Assembly: GCA_963738365.1 (NCBI GenBank)
Contig: CAVTWH010000007.1
Coordinates: 1,116,001-1,180,000 of the forward strand
From: CAVTWH01 sp963738365
GTDB taxonomy: Bacteria > Actinomycetota > Actinomycetes > Mycobacteriales > Micromonosporaceae
Length of the DNA: 64,000 bases
Reading direction: 5' to 3'
Below the pieces are notes generated by a model. It saw nothing but the letters and a program-made list of their open reading frames with translations, did no database searches and was not told the DNA's origin. Both the position numbers and the translations under genes were made by a program. Shown here one piece after another: positions 35,393 through 44,084 of the stretch (its first letter is position 1; each line of letters opens with the position of its first letter).

Positions 35393-35473
35393 CCCGTCCG
35401 GGCCCGCTGCGACTCCGGCACCGGCATGCCGGGGTCCGCGGCACCGGGTCCGCACAGCTCGTCCATGCACAAC

Positions 35474-35510
35474 GATCGGCTGCCCGACTCCGTGCGTCGG
35501 GCAGCCGATC
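35474..35510. terminator. strong hairpin terminator after GH64
   Basis: A perfect 15-bp stem (gatcggctgcccgac and its complement) with a 7-nt loop lies 80 bases past the GH64 stop. Confidence 0.85.
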
Positions 35511-35639
35511 CATGCGATATGTGGCCGTTCTGGACGGCCGGGGAGCCGACCGGTCCGTCCGGGTAGTAAGGTCTGCGAATTGTCCGTACCTGTCGGCGTC
35601 CCGGACGGCGACAGGGTCACATGTCTCCCGAAGGTGATC

Positions 35640-36386
35640 ATGCCAGCCGCCGGTCCGAAGACAACCGTCGTCGTCCCGACCTACAACGAGCGGGAGAACC
35701 TGCCTCGCCTGGTCGACCTGCTCGCCGGACTGAACCTGCCCGACCTGGGCGTGCTGGTCGTGGACGACAGCTCCCCGGACGGTACCGGGGAGGTGGCCGA
35801 CAAGCTCGCCGTGGAGGCGCCGCTGCCGGTGCAGGTGCTGCACCGCACGGTCAAGGACGGGCTGGGTCGGGCGTACGTGACCGGGATGACCCGCGCGCTG
35901 GACGACGGCGCGGACATCGTCATCCAGATGGACGCCGACCTGTCCCATCCCGCCTCGGTCATCCCGCAGATGGTCGACCTGCTGCGCAGCAGCGACGCCG
36001 CCGTGGTGCTCGGCTCCCGCTACGTGGCCGGCGGCGCGGTGGCCAGCAACTGGCCGTGGCGGCGCAAGGCGCTCTCCGCGTGGGCGAACTTCTACGTCAA
36101 CACCATCCTGCGGCTCGGCGTGCGGGACGCCACCGCCGGCTTCAAGGCGTGGCGGGCGCAGACGCTGCGGACCATCGACGTCGGCTCCGTGCACAGCAAC
36201 GGCTACGCCTTCCAGGTGGAGATGAACTACCGGGTGGTCCGCCACGGCCTGCGCATCGCCGAGGTACCCATCCGGTTCGAGGAGCGCAGTGAGGGCGTCT
36301 CCAAGATGAACCTGGGCGAGCAGGTCGAATCGGCCCTCGTACCCTGGCGCCTGCTGCTGGGCCGCGGCCCCAGCGACCGACCCTGA
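35640..36386 (+). CDS. polyprenol monophosphomannose synthase-like GT2 glycosyltransferase
   Basis: A 248-residue cytoplasmic-face glycosyltransferase. TTVVVPTYNERENLPRLVDL and VLVVDDSSPDGTGEVADKLA open the GT-A fold. KDGLGRAYVTGMTRALDDGA, IVIQMDADLSHPASVIPQMV (DAD metal motif) and VVLGSRYVAGGAVASNW follow the dolichol/polyprenol-phosphate mannose synthase order. No C-terminal membrane domain is present, as in mycobacterial Ppm1 D2 and stand-alone homologues. It would move mannose from GDP-mannose onto polyprenyl phosphate for envelope glycan assembly. ATG 35640 follows GAAGG by five bases. The convergent flippase-like gene next door is consistent with envelope polysaccharide work. Confidence 0.9.
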   Translation: MPAAGPKTTVVVPTYNERENLPRLVDLLAGLNLPDLGVLVVDDSSPDGTGEVADKLAVEAPLPVQVLHRTVKDGLGRAYVTGMTRALDDGADIVIQMDADLSHPASVIPQMVDLLRSSDAAVVLGSRYVAGGAVASNWPWRRKALSAWANFYVNTILRLGVRDATAGFKAWRAQTLRTIDVGSVHSNGYAFQVEMNYRVVRHGLRIAEVPIRFEERSEGVSKMNLGEQVESALVPWRLLLGRGPSDRP

Positions 36387-36419
36387 CCGCTGCCGGCCGA
36401 CCGGCGACGGATCGCCCGG

Positions 36420-37853
36420 CTACAGCGAGGGCTGTAGCGGCAACGGCGTATCCACCGGGCTGCGCGGCGCCGGTATGCCGGCCACCAGGCCACCGGCCGG
36501 CCCGATCGGCTCCACCGACCCGAGCGGCTCCACCCAGCCGACCGGCCCGATCGCGGTGACCGGTTCGGGCGCCGGGACCGGCCCGCCGGTGAGCCGGCGC
36601 AGCGCGTGCAGGTAGAGCGCGGCCATGGTGACCAGGCTGACGGCCGCGCCCACGGTCAGCCCCCACACCGCACCGCGCAGGCCGTCGGTGCTGGCGCCCA
36701 GCACCAGGCCGGTCAGGCTGGCGGCGGTGTAGACGCAGTACCGCGCGAACAGCAGCCGGGCCCGCTGCATGCCGCGCAGCGCCGCCGCGAACGGCAACTC
36801 CACCAGGTAGATGCCGGCCTGCACGGACAGCGGCAGGGCCAGCGGCGCGATGTCGGCGAACTTGCTCAGGTGGCTGAGCGTGACGCGGGCCAGCGGGACC
36901 ATGACCGCCACCAGCAGCACGGCCAGCCCGGTGAAGGCCGCCGCCAGCCGGCGGGTCAGCCGGTGCAGCGCGCCGGCCGCGGCCTCGCCGGCGTCGCCGG
37001 GCAGCCGACCGGCGTCGCCGGCCAGCCGGGACAGCCGGGGCACGATCAGCCCCTGTACCGCCATGTTGAAGTTCTGCACCGGCTGGATCAGCGCCGTCTG
37101 CCCGCCGCGCAGGCCGGACAGGTCGGGCTTGGACAGCTGATGGGCCACCAGGAAGGCGACCGCCTGCACCTGGACCTGGCCGATCACCTGGGTGGCGGTG
37201 AACCAGCCGGACAGGTGCCGGGTCTGCCCGGCGAACCGGCGCGGGTCGCCCCGCCACGGCCACGCCCGGCTGCGCAGCAGGTAGACCACGGAGCCGGCCA
37301 CCGCGCCGCCGCCCCAGCAGGCCAGCAGCACCCCGCCGCCGCGCGCCCCGGCCAGCACCGCCACGGTCACCAGCGCGCCCTGGGTGGACACCCAGACCAG
37401 GTCGATGAGCAGCGCCCGGCTCTGCGCCGACTCGGCCAGGTAGCTGCTGCGGCCGGTGTCGTGCACGAGCACGGCCGGCAGGAACGGCGCCAGCCACACC
37501 AGATCCTGCAGGTCGATGTCGCCGCCGCGCGGGCGTACCAGCCAGAGGGCCAGCAGGGCCAGCGCGGACAGGCAGCCGATCACGGCCGCGGTCCCCACGC
37601 CGTCGCGGATCAACTGGGCCCGCTGCCGGGTGTCCAGCCGGGCCGCCATGGTGACCAGGACGTCACCGACGAACGCCCGGTTGAGGGTGAGAACCAGATA
37701 CCCCAGGCCGAGGGAGAGCACCATGCCGCCGGCCCGGTCCCGGTCCAGCACGGCCAGACCCACCAGGGTGGTACCCGCGTTGGCGCCGGCGATCACGGCC
37801 TGGTCGGCCAGCCCGGCGGCGATCCGCCGGGCGTCGCTGAGGGCAAGCTTCAT
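36420..37853 (-). CDS. polysaccharide flippase-like (MOP superfamily) membrane protein
   Basis: A 477-residue protein with about 12 membrane segments, for example GGMVLSLGLGYLVLTLNRAF, TAAVIGCLSALALLALWLV, GLAVLLVAVMVPLARVTL and GAAVSLVTMAALYLHALRRL. The pairing of six plus six segments with a charged middle loop (TRHLSGWFTATQVIGQVQVQ) fits Wzx/MurJ-like exporters. No signature identifies the substrate. The last 45 residues are a Pro/Gly-rich cytoplasmic tail. TACTAT at 37967-37972 may be its -10 box. Confidence 0.75.
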   Translation of the reverse strand: MKLALSDARRIAAGLADQAVIAGANAGTTLVGLAVLDRDRAGGMVLSLGLGYLVLTLNRAFVGDVLVTMAARLDTRQRAQLIRDGVGTAAVIGCLSALALLALWLVRPRGGDIDLQDLVWLAPFLPAVLVHDTGRSSYLAESAQSRALLIDLVWVSTQGALVTVAVLAGARGGGVLLACWGGGAVAGSVVYLLRSRAWPWRGDPRRFAGQTRHLSGWFTATQVIGQVQVQAVAFLVAHQLSKPDLSGLRGGQTALIQPVQNFNMAVQGLIVPRLSRLAGDAGRLPGDAGEAAAGALHRLTRRLAAAFTGLAVLLVAVMVPLARVTLSHLSKFADIAPLALPLSVQAGIYLVELPFAAALRGMQRARLLFARYCVYTAASLTGLVLGASTDGLRGAVWGLTVGAAVSLVTMAALYLHALRRLTGGPVPAPEPVTAIGPVGWVEPLGSVEPIGPAGGLVAGIPAPRSPVDTPLPLQPSL

Positions 37854-37966
37854 GGGGTACGCGCAGACGCGCCGGGGACTGCCCGGCACAGGCGCACCAC
37901 GCAGGTGCGGCCCCTGGCCGGGACGGCGGTCCCGGCCGATTCACAGCGAGCGCTGAGCATCTGCGC

Positions 37967-37972
37967 ATAGTA
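37967..37972 (-). promoter_or_regulatory. -10 candidate for the flippase-like gene
   Basis: TACTAT on the minus strand lies about 113 bp upstream of the ATG in a locally AT-richer stretch; no clear -35 accompanies it. Confidence 0.3.
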
Positions 37973-38007
37973 CGCACCCGCGGCCTGTGGTAGGGGGCGC
38001 CACAGTG

Positions 38008-38028
38008 GCCGGCCGGTGACCGGCCGGC
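38008..38028. terminator. hairpin after the M28 protease gene
   Basis: gccggccgg and ccggccggc pair around tga, two bases past the stop codon of the leftward protease gene. Confidence 0.65.
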
Positions 38029-38030
38029 GA

Positions 38031-40400
38031 TCAGTTGGTGGCGGCCGCCTGCGGCACGGTAACCGTGTCAGCCACCACGACGAGATCGGAGATGTGCGTA
38101 CCGGCGACTGTGACGTCGGCTGGGCGCGGGACGAAGCCGGGCAGCTCGGTGAGGCCGTCCGAGCCGTCCATCACCCGCAGTCGCAGCGGCCCCGACCCGT
38201 CCAGCGCCAGGGTCACCCGCAGCGCCCCGTCCGGCGGGGCGTGGAACAGCACCGCGAAGCGCCCGCCCAGCCGGTCGCCGGGCAGCACCCGACCGTCCAC
38301 TGTGGCCCCGACGACCCGGGTACCGGCCTGGACCTGGAAATAGGTCAGCCGCACCGGCCGGTGCGAGACGAGATCGAAGGTGACCGTACGGCGGCCGTCC
38401 ACTGTGGACTCCGACACCACCGAGACGGTCGGCGCCGGCAGGTCCGCCACCGTCGCCGGCCCGGTCGCCACTGCCAGGTTCAGCAGTGGGAACGCCGTGC
38501 TCAGGTCCTCCCGCCCCGAGTCGGCCAGGTACTGCCGGGTCCACTGGTCCGGGCTGCCGGCCACGCTCACCCAACGGGCCTGCCCGGTGCTGCGGTCCAG
38601 GGCGTACATGAGTTGGCTGGGCCGGGGGTGGCGGGCGTCGAAGCGGTCCAGGGCCAGCCCCGCCGTGCTCGCCAGGGCGGCGACGAGCAGGCAGGCGAGC
38701 GCCGGGGCGGCGCTGGCCCGAAGCCCGTAGCGGCGCGGGGTACGCCGCGTCGGGTCCGGGTACAGCCACTCCAGCGCCGGCAGCAGCGCCAGCGCCAGCG
38801 CGGCGACGAAGAACGCGGCGGCGCCCCCGACGGCCAGGCCGAGCGCCGGGAAGAACAGCATCGCCGTGGGAGCCAGCACCAGTACCGCCACCACCGCGCC
38901 GAGCAGCGTGGCCAGCCCGCCGCGGGGGGCCAGCGCGGTGTCCAGCAGCATGGCCAGGCCGCCGGCCAGGGCCGGGACGGCGCCCAGGTAGGAGCCGCCC
39001 GGGGTGACCGCGGCCAGCACCAGGCCCAGCAGGGCCAGCCAGACCAGCGCGCCGAAGCGCAGCGCGGACGGCTCCAACCGGCGCCGGCCCAGGGCGTACC
39101 AGGTGAGCACGATGGCGAAGGTGAGGGCGGTGACGGCGAGCCGGTACCCGCCCGGCCGCCACGGGTCGGCCAGGTTCGCGTACCCCGGTCGCAGGGTGGT
39201 CAGCAGCAGCCAGAACAGCTGCGCGGCCACCGCGGAGAGCAGCAGCGGGACGACGCCCAGGCCGACTCCGGCCAGCGCCCGGCCGACCCGCAGCCGGCCC
39301 CGGCGCAGGGCGAGCGCGCCGGCCGCGAGGACCACCAGCAGGGCGACCACGGCCAGCGGCCAGACCAGCCAGCCCGGGTAGGTGACCAACGCGCCGAGCA
39401 CCGGGAAGTAGGTGTCGTCGTGGCCGGCGGGGGCGGCGTACCCGGTGAGGTCGACGGCGCCGAAGCGCTCGGCCAGCGCTAGCGCGTTGTCCCCGTGCGC
39501 CTGCACGCTGCCCTCGTCGACCCGGTCCAGGGTGTCCTCGGGGGCGTGGTAGACCGCCGACCCGTCGATGTAGGCGGAGTTCAGGCCGGTGAAGCCGCCG
39601 TGGTCGCGGAAGGCGCTGAAGTCGGTGTCGTTGGGCAGGATCCGGTACACCTCGACGGCGAAGCTGGTGCCGACCGGGTAGGGCACTGAGCGGTAGACGT
39701 CGACCAGCTTGGCGTTGCCGCGGGAGGTCTCGAACAGGATGGGCGGGCCGCCGGAGCCGCGCGCCTCCAGGTTGAGCACCACCCCGCCGTCACTGGCCAG
39801 CGGGTCCTGCCCGGCGAACGCCTCGGCGCCGCACAGGCACGCCTCCTCCGCGTCGGTGAACACCAGCACCAGGTCGTTGCGGGTGCGCACGTGGCCGGCG
39901 GTCAGCGCCCGGGCCAGCTCCAGCAGGACGCCCACCCCGGCGCCGTCGTCGTTGGCGCCCGGCCCGTTCTGCACCGAGTCGTAGTGGGCCACCAGGAAGA
40001 CCCGCCCGGTGGGTGCGGTGCCGGGCAGCTCCACGACGACGTTGCGGACCCGGGCCAGGGAGACCGCGTTGCCGCCGCCGCCGATCGCCGAGTCGTCCTG
40101 CTCGGCGCCGACCGCGTCCTGCACCCGTGGGGAGAGCCCGAAACCGGTGAGGGTACCCAGCAGGTAGCCGCGCACGGCGTCGTTGGCCGGGCTGCCGGTG
40201 GGGTGCGCCGTGGTGGCGTACCCCTCCACGAAGCGGTGTGCCCGGGCCGCGCTGAACACCCCGGCCGGCGCCTCGGTGCCGCGCGGCGCCGGTGGGGTCA
40301 CCGTCCACAGCGCCAGCACCGTGGTGACGGCGAGGACCGCGAGCGCGGTCAGCGCGGCCGGCCGCCGGCCGACCGGCCGGCGGAGCGCCGAAGTGTCCAT
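38031..40400 (-). CDS. M28-family metallopeptidase with polytopic membrane domain
   Basis: A 789-residue integral membrane protease. A single N-terminal span (ALTALAVLAVTTVLALWTVT) precedes an extracellular M28 domain. Zinc ligands are apparent: His and Asp in FLVAHYDSVQNGPGANDDGA, Glu pair in VFTDAEEACLCGAEAF, Asp in LPNDTDFSAFRDHG and His in SAVYHAPEDTLDRV. Seven or eight further spans follow, and a C-terminal beta domain ends the protein. The order matches endoplasmic reticulum metallopeptidase 1/vacuolar membrane protease (Pff1) homologues, rare in bacteria but found in actinomycetes. Substrate unknown. A sigma-70 promoter lies at 40459-40486. Confidence 0.88.
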   Translation of the reverse strand: MDTSALRRPVGRRPAALTALAVLAVTTVLALWTVTPPAPRGTEAPAGVFSAARAHRFVEGYATTAHPTGSPANDAVRGYLLGTLTGFGLSPRVQDAVGAEQDDSAIGGGGNAVSLARVRNVVVELPGTAPTGRVFLVAHYDSVQNGPGANDDGAGVGVLLELARALTAGHVRTRNDLVLVFTDAEEACLCGAEAFAGQDPLASDGGVVLNLEARGSGGPPILFETSRGNAKLVDVYRSVPYPVGTSFAVEVYRILPNDTDFSAFRDHGGFTGLNSAYIDGSAVYHAPEDTLDRVDEGSVQAHGDNALALAERFGAVDLTGYAAPAGHDDTYFPVLGALVTYPGWLVWPLAVVALLVVLAAGALALRRGRLRVGRALAGVGLGVVPLLLSAVAAQLFWLLLTTLRPGYANLADPWRPGGYRLAVTALTFAIVLTWYALGRRRLEPSALRFGALVWLALLGLVLAAVTPGGSYLGAVPALAGGLAMLLDTALAPRGGLATLLGAVVAVLVLAPTAMLFFPALGLAVGGAAAFFVAALALALLPALEWLYPDPTRRTPRRYGLRASAAPALACLLVAALASTAGLALDRFDARHPRPSQLMYALDRSTGQARWVSVAGSPDQWTRQYLADSGREDLSTAFPLLNLAVATGPATVADLPAPTVSVVSESTVDGRRTVTFDLVSHRPVRLTYFQVQAGTRVVGATVDGRVLPGDRLGGRFAVLFHAPPDGALRVTLALDGSGPLRLRVMDGSDGLTELPGFVPRPADVTVAGTHISDLVVVADTVTVPQAAATN

Positions 40401-41038
40401 GGATGGCCCGATCCCGCCGCGACGGGGCGGCGCCGTAGCAGTCGATCTGGTACGCCGCACAGTAGCCCGCGCCGTTGACCAGGCAAAGTCCGGCCGCTGC
40501 GCGGGTCGGCCCGGCCGCGGGTGCTGACTGGCTGGTCAGTTGTCCGCGAATCGGTGAGAGAGCGGTTTCTGCAAAGCCCCAGTAGCGGCCGCGGCGGTCC
40601 TCTCGGCCGGAGTGCCCTTGGCCGGTCGCCGCACTGACGCAGAGTGTGCCAATCTTCCGAGCCTGCGACGGACAGCGAATGCTGTGGCCGACAACAAATA
40701 CTCTGGCCAGCTCGGTTCCGGAACATGAAGCCAACTCACATCGACTGTACGCGATGCGCTGCTCGCCGGGAGCCGGCTTGACAGCGGGCCGGAGCGCCGG
40801 AAATCTCGACGCCGAGAGCGTTCCGTCCCACCCTTCCTGTCCGTGCAACCGCGTTCCCGATCACCCACCGGCCGGGTCACCGTGCCGGCCACCGACCAGT
40901 CCCGGGCGGCCCCGGCAGGCTGCCCCTACGAAGGCCCCGACCCGCCCACCGGAAACCGGCGGCTGTCCCCAGCGGCCCGCTCCGCCGAGCGGCCGTGCAA
41001 CGAAAGTGCGCCCGGCGCGCCGATCTACCGCGATGCGG
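40401..41038. other. 638-bp non-coding region, lower GC
   Basis: Between the 5' end of the leftward M28 gene and the 3' end of the ROK gene. It holds the M28 promoter on its left. The stretch from about 40540 to 40830 has clearly lower GC than its surroundings and no reading frame with credible codon use. No RNA gene or repeat is recognised. Confidence 0.6.
40459..40486 (-). promoter_or_regulatory. sigma-70-type promoter of the M28 protease gene
   Basis: On the minus strand TTGCCT (40481-40486), a 16-base spacer and TACTGT (40459-40464) precede the ATG by about 60 bases. Confidence 0.55.
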
Positions 41039-42296
41039 TCAGGCGGCGCTCGGCTGGCGGGCGGTACGCCGCGCGTGCGGACGACGTCGCTCGCGCGGAT
41101 CGCCGCCCTGGGCCAGCAGCGCCGCCAGCGGCAGCGTCGCCGCGCTGAAGGCGACCGCGTCCGAACCCAGCACCCCCAGCTCGATGGCGGCCTGCCGGTA
41201 CGGGTGGGCCAGTGCGTACGCCTGCGCCTGCGCCCGGATCCGCGGCAGCAGCTGGGCGCCGAGTGCGGCGCCCGCCCAGCCGCCCAGCACGATCCGCTCC
41301 GGGTTGAACAGGTTGACCAGGTTGGCCACGCCGGCCCCGAGGTAACCGGCCGTCTCGTCGAGCACCCGGGCGGCGGCGGCCGACGTCGGCGCGGCGGCCA
41401 GCAGCGCCGCCAGTTGGCTCTCCTGGTCGTCGCCGGGGACCGGGCGACCGCCGCGCGCCTGCCGGTAGCGCGCCAGGATCGCCTCGGCCCCGACGTAGGC
41501 CTCCAGGCAGCCACGGGCACCGCAGCGGCACGGCCGGCCGCCGTACACGATGGTGGTGTGGCCCCATTCGCCCGCGCTGCTGGTGGCGCCCTGGTAGGTC
41601 GCCCCGTCGACGACCACCGCGGCGCCCACGCCGGAGCAGATCAGCGCGATCACCGCGTGCCGGGCGCCGCGCCCGGCGCCGAACCACATCTCGGCCTGCG
41701 CCTGCGTCTTGGCGCCGTTGTCGAAGTAGCAGCGGCAGGCTCACCCCGGCCTGCCGCAGCAGCTCCTCGAACGGTACGGCGGCCCAGTCGATGACCTGGG
41801 CGTGCACGAGCACCCGCGGCTGCTGCTCCACCGAGCCGGGTACCCCGATCCCCACGCCGATCACCTCGGCGCTGGCCGCACCGGCGGTGGCCAGCAGCTC
41901 GTCCAGTACTGCGCAGACCAGCTCGACCAGGACGGCCGGGGTGGTGGCCGGCGGGCTGGCGCTGCGCTGCGCCACGGCGAGCCGGTTCATGCCGAGGTCG
42001 AACAGTTCGGCCGTGACCGTGCCGGCGCCCACGTCGACGCCGATGAGGGTGCCGTAGCCGGGGTCGACGCGGAGCAGGACGCGCGGCCGGCCGCCGTCGG
42101 AGTCGACCTGCCCGGCCTCCACGATGAGCCGGTCGGCGAGCAGCTCGGTGGCCACGTTGCCGATCGTGGCGAGGCTGAGTCCGGTGCGCCGGCTCACCTC
42201 GGCGCGGCTGAGCGGACCGTCGAAGAGCAGCGCTCGAAGCGTTGCTGAGCGGTTGCGTCGTCGCAGGTCACGTACGGTGCCACGGGCTGTTGCCAT
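41039..42296 (-). CDS. ROK-family transcriptional regulator, one frameshift
   Basis: About 419 residues. The N-terminal winged helix is LRRRNRSATLRALLFDGPLS and RAEVSRRTGLSLATIGNVAT. The sugar-kinase-like domain has TLIGVDVGAGTVTAELFDLG and EVIGVGIGVPGSVEQQPRVL. The second part includes SSAGEWGHTTIVYGG and the zinc motif CRCGARGCLEAYVG (Cys-x-Cys, Gly-x-Cys). The frame breaks near 41738; removing one C joins SLPLYFDNGAKTQAQAEMWF. It faces a sugar ABC importer 365 bp away and is the likely repressor. TAGATT eight bases before the ATG suggests a leaderless mRNA. Confidence 0.88.
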
Positions 42297-42660
42297 CAGC
42301 GCCCAATCTATCCGGGGCGCGGCCGGTGGCGGTCACCGGCCGCCGGTACCGGCACGGTGTGGATGTTGTCCGCACTTGACTAGGCCATGGCCCCCAGGTT
42401 CAATGGCGACATAAAACAAGTGTTGAATCAAGTTCTGGTTGCAGCCCTCCCGCTGTCCAGTGCCGGCCCGGCAGCCGGCTGAAGCACCGGGGGAGCGGGC
42501 CGGCCCCACCGGGGGGTTCGGCGCCGGATCGCTTGCCGGCACCCGCATACACCCTGCCCGTGCGCGTTCGGCGTGCGGCACGCAACGCCGGGCGCCGCGC
42601 GCCCGGCGACCCAACCGGCGATGGTTTTCGTCCAGGTTCAGCTGAGAGGACGCACCGTTC
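42297..42660. other. divergent regulatory region, ROK gene and sugar importer
   Basis: 364 bp without a gene. A rightward promoter may be TTGACT (42376-42381), 17 bases, TTCAAT (42399-42404). An AT-rich island at 42405-42435 carries TTGAATCAA (42423-42431), a 9-bp odd palindrome that is a candidate operator. The remaining 220 bases to the SBP start form a long GC-rich leader with no other recognised element. Confidence 0.55.
42305..42310 (-). promoter_or_regulatory. -10 element for a probable leaderless ROK transcript
   Basis: TAGATT on the minus strand, eight bases before the ATG at 42296, with no SD sequence between. Confidence 0.45.
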
Positions 42661-43989
42661 GTGAGGCTTCGACACACTCCGCGCCACCGACTCGGCGCGC
42701 TCGCCGTGGCCGGCGCGCTGCTGGTACCGCTGCTGGCCGCCTGTGGCAGCAGCGACGACAAGTCCGGCGACGGCGCCGGCACCACCCTGACCTACTGGGC
42801 CAGCAATCAGGGCACCAGCCTCGATGACGACAAGCAGAAGCTCCAGCCGGAGCTGGACAAGTTCAAGGCGCAGACCGGGATCACCGTCAACCTCCAGGTG
42901 ATCGGCTGGTCCGACCTGCTCAACAACATCCTCGCCGCGACCACCTCGGGCAAGGGCCCGGACGTGCTCAACATCGGCAACACCTGGTCGGCCTCGCTGC
43001 AGGCCACCGGCGCCTTCCTGCCGTTCACCTCCGACAACCTCACCGCCGTCGGCGGCAAGGACCGCATCCTCGCCGGCAGCCTCGCGGCCACCGGCAAGCC
43101 CGGCGTCGACCCGGTCGGCGTACCGCTCTACTCGCTGTGCTACGTGCTGTACTACAACAAGAAGCTGTTCGCCGACGCCGGTATCAGCGCGCCGCCGACC
43201 AGCTGGGACGAGCTGGTCGCCGACGGCAGGAAGCTGACCCACGGCGACCAGTGGGGCCTGGCCGTCGAGGGCGCGAACCTGTCGGAGAACTCGCACCACG
43301 CCTTCACCTTCGGCCAGCAGTACGGCGCGGACCTGTTCGACGGCTCGGGCAAGCCGCAGTTCGACAACGACGGCATGGTCAAGGCCATCAAGCGGTACAT
43401 CGACCTGATGGCCGCCGACAAGATCGTCAACCCGAGCGACGCCGAGTACTCGAACAACCAGTCGGTCACCGACTTCGCCAGCGGCAAGGCGGCCATGCTG
43501 CTGTGGCAGGCGGCCGACAGCAACCTCAAGTCGCACGGCATGACCGCCGACCAGTACGGCGTCGCGCCGGTGCCGTTCGAATCACCCACCCCGCCCGGCG
43601 GTAGGCACGTCAACAGCATGGTGGCCGGCATCAACATGTCGGTGTTCGCCAACACCAGGCACAAGGACGCCGCGCTGAAGTTCGTGAAGTTCATGACCAG
43701 CGACGCCGAACAGATCACCCTCAACAAGGGGTACGGCTCGATGCCGACGGTGCAGGGCGCCTACGCCGACCCGGCGTTCCAGACCGACGAGGTGAAGATC
43801 TTCCAGAACGTGCTGGCCACCACGGCCGCCCCGCTGCCCGCGGTGCCCGAGGAGGCGCAGTTCGAGACCCTCGTCGGTACCACGATGAAGCAGCTCTTCG
43901 CCGATGCGGCCAGCGGCAAGCCGATCACCGAGGCCGCCGTCAAGGCCAAGCTGACCGCCGACAACCAGCAGGTCAAGGCGGGCGGCTGA
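42661..43989 (+). CDS. sugar ABC transporter substrate-binding lipoprotein
   Basis: A 442-residue MalE-type (family 1) binding protein. GTG 42661 lies ten bases after GAGAGGA. The signal peptide ends in the lipobox LLAACG. The mature protein starts TTLTYWASNQGTSLDDDKQK and shows PDVLNIGNTWSASLQATGAF, YVLYYNKKLFADAGISAPPT and SWDELVADGRKLT, all typical. It delivers an oligosaccharide or sugar to two permeases encoded downstream. No ATPase gene is present, as for many actinobacterial sugar importers that share an MsiK-type ATPase. A very stable hairpin separates it from the permease genes. Confidence 0.93.
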   Translation: MRLRHTPRHRLGALAVAGALLVPLLAACGSSDDKSGDGAGTTLTYWASNQGTSLDDDKQKLQPELDKFKAQTGITVNLQVIGWSDLLNNILAATTSGKGPDVLNIGNTWSASLQATGAFLPFTSDNLTAVGGKDRILAGSLAATGKPGVDPVGVPLYSLCYVLYYNKKLFADAGISAPPTSWDELVADGRKLTHGDQWGLAVEGANLSENSHHAFTFGQQYGADLFDGSGKPQFDNDGMVKAIKRYIDLMAADKIVNPSDAEYSNNQSVTDFASGKAAMLLWQAADSNLKSHGMTADQYGVAPVPFESPTPPGGRHVNSMVAGINMSVFANTRHKDAALKFVKFMTSDAEQITLNKGYGSMPTVQGAYADPAFQTDEVKIFQNVLATTAAPLPAVPEEAQFETLVGTTMKQLFADAASGKPITEAAVKAKLTADNQQVKAGG

Positions 43990-43993
43990 GACC

Positions 43994-44041
43994 GCGGACG
44001 GGCCGGGCCGGCACCGACGCCCGCCGGCCCGGCCCGTCCGC
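43994..44041. promoter_or_regulatory. 19-bp intercistronic hairpin between SBP and permease genes
   Basis: gcggacgggccgggccggc (43994-44012) and its exact complement (44023-44041) enclose a 10-nt loop, beginning four bases after the SBP stop. It probably protects or attenuates the mRNA so that binding protein is made in excess over permeases. Confidence 0.8.
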
Positions 44042-44084
44042 CGCCGCCCCACCGGATTGAGCCGCGCGAGGAGCGCCCCCACCC

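Noticed and set aside
33881..35641. A 586-codon leftward open frame
   Set aside because: Antisense to the GH64 gene and low-complexity; no domain recognised.
40501..40545. tgctgactggctggtcag as an operator
   Set aside because: Arms are only five bases and no conserved partner site was seen.
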